NCBI GenBank assembly: GCA_050260775.1
Contig: JBLNCP010000036.1
Coordinates: 1-64,000, forward strand
Direction of reading: 5' to 3'
Length of the DNA stretch: 64,000 nucleotides
Origin: CALABS01 sp050260775
GTDB lineage: Bacteria; Pseudomonadota; Alphaproteobacteria; Rhodospirillales; Magnetospirillaceae
The stretch's first letter is position 1; each line of letters starts with the position of its first letter. The position numbers and the translations under genes are program-made. Of this stretch, positions 60,424 to 64,000 are shown one piece after another. The notes under the pieces are model-generated. The model was given only the letters and a program-made list of their open reading frames with translations, ran no database searches and was not told the origin of the DNA.

Positions 60424-62469
60424 TCAGGCCACCTCGACCCCGCGCAGGAACTTCTCCACCGACGTCCGCAGGCTCGCCGACTGGTCGGCCAGCCCGTCCG
60501 CCGCCCTGAGCACGCGGTCGGCGGTGGTGCCGGTCTCGGCGGCCTCACCGGTGACGTCGTGCACGTGGCGGGACACCTCGACGGTTCCCCCCGCAGCCTC
60601 CTGGGCGTTGCGGGCGATATCGCGGGTGGTGGCGTCCTGCTGCTCGACCGCGGCGGCGATCGCCGAGGCGATCTCGCTGATGCGGGCGATGGTCACGCCG
60701 ATGCCCTCGATGGCCTGGACCGCCTCGCGGGTGGCCTGCTGGACCGTCCCCACCTGGCTGGAGATCTGGTCGGTGGCCTTGGCGGTCTCGTTGGCCAGGC
60801 TCTTGACCTCGTTGGCCACCACGGCAAAGCCCTTGCCGGCGTCGCCGGCGCGCGCCGCCTCGATGGTGGCGTTCAGCGCCAGCAGGTTGGTCTGGCTGGC
60901 GATCGAGCTGATGAGCTCGACCACCTCGCCGATGCTGTGGGCGGCATCCGCCAGCCCGGACACCAGGGTATTGGTGCGATGGGCTTCGTCGACCGCCTCG
61001 CGCGACACGTTGGCGGACTCGGCGGCACGGCGGCCGATCTCGGCGATGGAGGCCGCCAATTCCTCGGCGGCCGACGCCACCGACTGGACGTTGGACGAAG
61101 TCTCGCTGGCCGCCACCGACACCGCATTGGAATGGTCGGCCATGCGCTTGGCGCCGCTGTCGAGCTGCAGCGCGGTCTTCTTGAGCTCCTCCGAGGCGGT
61201 GCCGACCGCGGCCAGCGCCGCCGAGGCCTCGCGCTCGAAGGCGCGGGTGAGCTCCTCCACCACCAGGCGGCGGCGCTCCTTCGCGGCCTCGTTGGCATGC
61301 TCGGCGGCACCCAGGCGGTCGGCTTCCAGGCGGTTCGAGCGGAAGACCTCGACCGCGCGCGCCATGTCGCCGAACTCGTTCTGCAGGGTGAGGCCATGGA
61401 TCTGCAGGCTGGTGTCGCCGCCGGCCAGGCGGGTCATGGTCTCGGTCATGCGCACGATGGGCCGGTTGAGGCCACGGGCGACCACCACCGCCACCAGGAA
61501 GGTGATGCCGAGGCCGAAGATGACCGCCACGATCTGCAGCGTCAGCAGCAGGCGGGCCCGCTCGTACACCCCGGTCGCGGTCGCCGACAGCTGGGCGGTG
61601 ACCGCATCCTCGACCTCCTTCAGCAGGTTGATGCGGCGGGTGGTGGCGTCGAACCAGGCCGAGGCCGGCACGCCCTCACCGCTGCCGGACACCTTGGCGA
61701 CCGCCGCCTCGCGCATGCCCGCCACCTCGGCGAAGGGGGCCTCCGCCGATTTCTGCTGGAACAGCGAGGCCAGCTGGGCCGGCGCTTGGCGCGCGAATTG
61801 CCCGAACAGGGTCTCCTGCTGGGCCTGCAGCGAAATGAAGCGGCGATAGAGCGCCGGATCGAAGCCGCCGGCGAACCCGGCGGAACCGGTGGCGCGCTCC
61901 TGGCCGGCCCTCTCCTTGCCCTCGATGAAGGAAAGATAGGAGGAGGCCAGTTCCGCCGTGCTCTTTTCCGGCGTGGCCAGCGCCACCCGGGCCACGAGGT
62001 CGAGCATGGTCTTGATGATGCCGGTGTACTCGCCCATCGCGGTCTTGCTGTCGATGGCCTGGTCGTCCACCCGCTTGCGGGTGGCGGACCGCCCCTCGAC
62101 CGACTTGCGCGCCTCGGCCAGGGCCCCCTGCAGGGCGCCCACGCCCACATGCGCCTCTTCCATGGCGTCGGCGAGCCGGGCCGCCGCCTTGTCGGTGAGC
62201 TTGCGCTGGTCGGCGAGACGATCGCCGAACTGGCTGCCCTTGCTGGCGAGATAGAGCGACGAGGCGCCGCGCTCCTTCTGGAGCTCGTGCACCACGCTGC
62301 CGACTTCGGAGGCGAGGCCGGCGAGGGTGATGAGGTTGCGGGTGTCGGAAACGACGAGCCAGCGCTCGACGATCACGTAACCGGAAAACGCGATCAGACC
62401 AAGGACAGGCAGCACAAAGGCCAGCGCGATGCGCCGGCCGATAGGCATATCCTCGAGGAACGCCAGCAT
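60424..62469 (-). CDS. Methyl-accepting chemotaxis protein with NIT sensor domain
   Basis: A 681-residue receptor with TM1 about 12-35 and a periplasmic NIT domain (about 45-300) marked by VVHELQKERGASSLYLASKG. TM2 follows at about 310-335, then HAMP (NRPIVRMTETMTRLAGGD) and a signalling domain with QTNLLALNATIEAARAGD. NIT domains are associated with nitrate/nitrite sensing. The start at 62469 is set by CCGGAGGATCCC; the frame is open to 62553. There is no xWxxF tether at the C-terminus (ends FLRGVEVA). Confidence 0.93.
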   Translation of the reverse strand: MLAFLEDMPIGRRIALAFVLPVLGLIAFSGYVIVERWLVVSDTRNLITLAGLASEVGSVVHELQKERGASSLYLASKGSQFGDRLADQRKLTDKAAARLADAMEEAHVGVGALQGALAEARKSVEGRSATRKRVDDQAIDSKTAMGEYTGIIKTMLDLVARVALATPEKSTAELASSYLSFIEGKERAGQERATGSAGFAGGFDPALYRRFISLQAQQETLFGQFARQAPAQLASLFQQKSAEAPFAEVAGMREAAVAKVSGSGEGVPASAWFDATTRRINLLKEVEDAVTAQLSATATGVYERARLLLTLQIVAVIFGLGITFLVAVVVARGLNRPIVRMTETMTRLAGGDTSLQIHGLTLQNEFGDMARAVEVFRSNRLEADRLGAAEHANEAAKERRRLVVEELTRAFEREASAALAAVGTASEELKKTALQLDSGAKRMADHSNAVSVAASETSSNVQSVASAAEELAASIAEIGRRAAESANVSREAVDEAHRTNTLVSGLADAAHSIGEVVELISSIASQTNLLALNATIEAARAGDAGKGFAVVANEVKSLANETAKATDQISSQVGTVQQATREAVQAIEGIGVTIARISEIASAIAAAVEQQDATTRDIARNAQEAAGGTVEVSRHVHDVTGEAAETGTTADRVLRAADGLADQSASLRTSVEKFLRGVEVA

Positions 62470-62632
62470 GGGATCCTCCGGAACCGGGGGGCAGTTTGCC
62501 TTGGCGTCCGCCTGCGGCATCGGGGGACGGGGGACAGGGGGAGATCCCGACAACCGAGTAGGCGAACGCCAAGAGCGCCGCGACTATTACATCGCGGCGC
62601 CCGTGTGCAATTGACTTTGGTCAGCTCTTGCG

Positions 62633-62663
62633 CCCTTTCGTCGCGGCGTCCCGGACGAAAGGG
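62633..62663 (-). terminator. Hairpin downstream of rpsU
   Basis: A perfect 10-bp stem, CCCTTTCGTC (62633-62642) and GACGAAAGGG (62654-62663), with an 11-base loop. It lies about 50 bases beyond the rpsU stop. No U tract follows, so it may be a transcript-stabilising end rather than a full terminator. Confidence 0.5.
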
Positions 62664-62711
62664 GGTAGAGGAGGCTTCAAGGGTTGCCAGGTCAATCGCC
62701 CCGGCAGGCCG

Positions 62712-62915
62712 TTAGAAGCCCTCGCGCTCCAGGCGCTTGCGCTCAAGCTTGCGCGCGCGGCGAACCGCCTCGGCCTTCTCGCGGGCGCGCTTCTCCGAGG
62801 GCTTCTCGTAGTTGCGGCGCAGCTTCATCTCGCGGAAGACACCCTCGCGCTGCATCTTCTTCTTGAGCGCCTTCAGTGCCTGGTCGACATTGTTGTCACG
62901 AACGAGAACTTGCAC
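62712..62915 (-). CDS. rpsU: 30S ribosomal protein S21
   Basis: A 67-residue, very basic protein: MQVLVRDNNVDQALKALKKK, then EMKLRRNYEKPSEKRARE, typical alphaproteobacterial S21. It starts with GTG at 62915, with GAGGAGC 11 bases upstream. It is divergent from def; the 147-base gap holds both promoters. Confidence 0.97.
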   Translation of the reverse strand: MQVLVRDNNVDQALKALKKKMQREGVFREMKLRRNYEKPSEKRAREKAEAVRRARKLERKRLEREGF

Positions 62916-63062
62916 GTTTCGTCACAGCTCCTCTACGCTGAATAAACACCCGTCGTACGGCACGGGTGCCGTCCGGGAAGCGGGTTGATAGCACATCCGG
63001 CGGCGCTTGTGAAGAGGCCGCCGGGGGTGTTTCATTCGGTCGAAACCACGCGGCAGACCCCC

Positions 63063-63587
63063 ATGGCCATCCTCAAGATCGCCCGCATGGGCCACCCCGT
63101 CCTCCGCCGTCCGGCCGCGCCGGTCGCCGACCCGACGGCGCCCGAGATCCAGCGCCTGATCGACGACATGATCGAGACCATGGTGGACGCCGGTGGCGCC
63201 GGCCTCGCCGCGCCCCAGGTCCATGTCGGCCTGCGGGTGGTGATCTTCCATGCCCCGGCCCTCAGGAACGACGGCGACGCGATTCCCCTCACCGTCCTCA
63301 TCAACCCCTCGGTGGAGACCCTCGACGATGGCCTCCAACTGGGGTACGAAGGCTGCCTGTCGGTGCCGGGAATGACCGGCGAGGTGCCGCGGTTCCGCAA
63401 GGTCCGCTACCGTGGGCTCGGCCGCCACGGCGAACCGGTGGAGCGGGAGGCGGAAGGCTTCCACGCCCGCGTGGTCCAGCACGAGTGCGACCACCTGGAC
63501 GGGCTGCTTTATCCCATGCGGATGCGGGAGCTCGCCACCTTCGGCTTCGTCGAGGAGGTCCGCAAGGCCCTGGAGGAGGAGGAATGA
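63063..63587 (+). CDS. def: Peptide deformylase
   Basis: A 174-residue metalloenzyme removing formyl from nascent proteins. All three motifs are intact: GAGLAAPQ, EGCLSVPG and QHECDHLDG. The start at 63063 is chosen because MAILKIARMGHPVLRR is the usual N-terminus. It overlaps the following gene as ATGA. A frame open upstream to 62985 is not needed. Confidence 0.96.
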   Translation: MAILKIARMGHPVLRRPAAPVADPTAPEIQRLIDDMIETMVDAGGAGLAAPQVHVGLRVVIFHAPALRNDGDAIPLTVLINPSVETLDDGLQLGYEGCLSVPGMTGEVPRFRKVRYRGLGRHGEPVEREAEGFHARVVQHECDHLDGLLYPMRMRELATFGFVEEVRKALEEEE

Positions 63588-64000
63588 GCAAGGATTTCCG
63601 GGAGGTCCGCGACCGTCTCGTCATGGCGGCGCTGCCGCATGTGGTGTTCGACGGCTGGTCGCGCCGCGCCTTGGCCGAGGCGGCGCGCGACGAGGGGCTG
63701 GACGCCACCATCCCCGACCGCGCCTTCCCCGGCGGCCCCATCGACGCGGTCGAGCACTTCGCCGACATGGCCGACCGCGTCATGCTGGCCGACCTCGCCG
63801 CCGAGGACCTCGCCAGCCGGCGCGTCCCCGACCGCATCTTTACGGCGATCCGCCTGCGGCTGGAGCGCTGGGCCCATCACCGCGAGGCGATCCGCCGGGC
63901 GCTGGCGCTGATGGCGCTGCCGCAGAACGCCGGCGTGGCGGCCCGCGCCACTTTCAAGACGGTGGACGCCATGTGGCACGCCGCCGGCGATTCCGCCCAC
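63584..64000 (+). CDS. COQ9-family protein (partial)
   Basis: The first 139 residues of a TetR-like COQ9 family protein, cut by the window end. It starts MSKDFREVRDRLVMAALPHV and has FDGWSRRALAEAARDEGLD, the conserved N-terminal helix pair. COQ9 assists ubiquinone biosynthesis; bacterial members are common in alphaproteobacteria. It overlaps def by 4 bases and is preceded by GGAGGAGGA. It runs off the right edge of the window. Confidence 0.85.
   Translation, partial: MSKDFREVRDRLVMAALPHVVFDGWSRRALAEAARDEGLDATIPDRAFPGGPIDAVEHFADMADRVMLADLAAEDLASRRVPDRIFTAIRLRLERWAHHREAIRRALALMALPQNAGVAARATFKTVDAMWHAAGDSAH

Overview
The window is high-GC DNA (mostly G/C at third codon positions) with an alphaproteobacterial gene set. 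Pointers to Rhodospirillales, probably Magnetospirillum or Phaeospirillum-like, are the many soluble and membrane chemoreceptors, homospermidine synthase behind an apparent speF-type RNA leader, indolepyruvate and 2-oxoacid:ferredoxin oxidoreductases, COQ9, peptide deformylase and a long-tailed IF-1. The species assignment is inference. No plasmid, phage, insertion sequence, CRISPR array, rRNA or tRNA gene was recognised.

Layout. 0-3.3 kb: a 25-bp tandem repeat, yaiI-like gene, infA, cold-shock gene, MFS transporter and tpx. 3.3-7.3 kb: a double-PAS chemoreceptor with CheW, then a decayed alcohol dehydrogenase/cyclase-like locus. 7.4-12.2 kb: parE, a YciA-type thioesterase, an exported-protein/lipoprotein pair and a GshB-like ATP-grasp gene. 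12.4-16.1 kb: two small orphan genes and a compact cydP-cydA-cydB-cydX cytochrome bd operon. 16.2-21.3 kb: a periplasmic binding protein, a BamE-like exported protein, a DnaJ-like/M48 protease/Deg protease operon, and an unlisted 55-codon gene with its own terminator. 21.4-26.1 kb: an OmpR-type two-component pair, DUF2934, an eRF1-like protein and an alpha carbonic anhydrase. 26.3-32.9 kb: a dense signalling block containing a stand-alone HTH, hybrid kinase, two NarL-type regulators, a CheY-like protein and a membrane HisKA_2 protein with damaged ATP-binding motifs.

33-44.3 kb is the metabolic core: iorAB diverging from a phenylacetate-CoA ligase; agmatinase; the leader-controlled ornithine decarboxylase and homospermidine synthase; then a ferredoxin diverging from korAB. 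44.4-50.6 kb holds a lipid-linked-sugar glycosyltransferase diverging from a YdjC/HpnK deacetylase plus MFS pair, a chromate transporter, and a MocR regulator diverging from a DUF1127 gene. 50.6-59.3 kb holds a UdgX-like uracil-DNA glycosylase, propionyl-CoA synthetase, two YdcH/DUF465 proteins, UbiX, phosphofructokinase, a degenerate GGDEF protein, purEK and a DedA protein. 59.3-64 kb has two chemoreceptors (one with inverted Cache architecture), rpsU, def and the start of a COQ9 gene that runs off the end.

How the genes fit together: cytochrome bd, ferredoxin-dependent oxidoreductases, arylacetate and propionate activation, and many redox or energy sensors (PAS, NIT, Cache) fit a microaerobic to anaerobic, motile organism that uses organic acids and amino acids. 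Agmatinase and ornithine decarboxylase both make putrescine, which homospermidine synthase consumes. The most interesting unexplained items are the predicted 17-codon peptide inside the odc leader, the 55-codon gene at 21.1 kb, the probable pseudokinase at 29.8-31.7 kb, the inverted MCP-Cache protein and the GTCAAT operator cluster at mocR.
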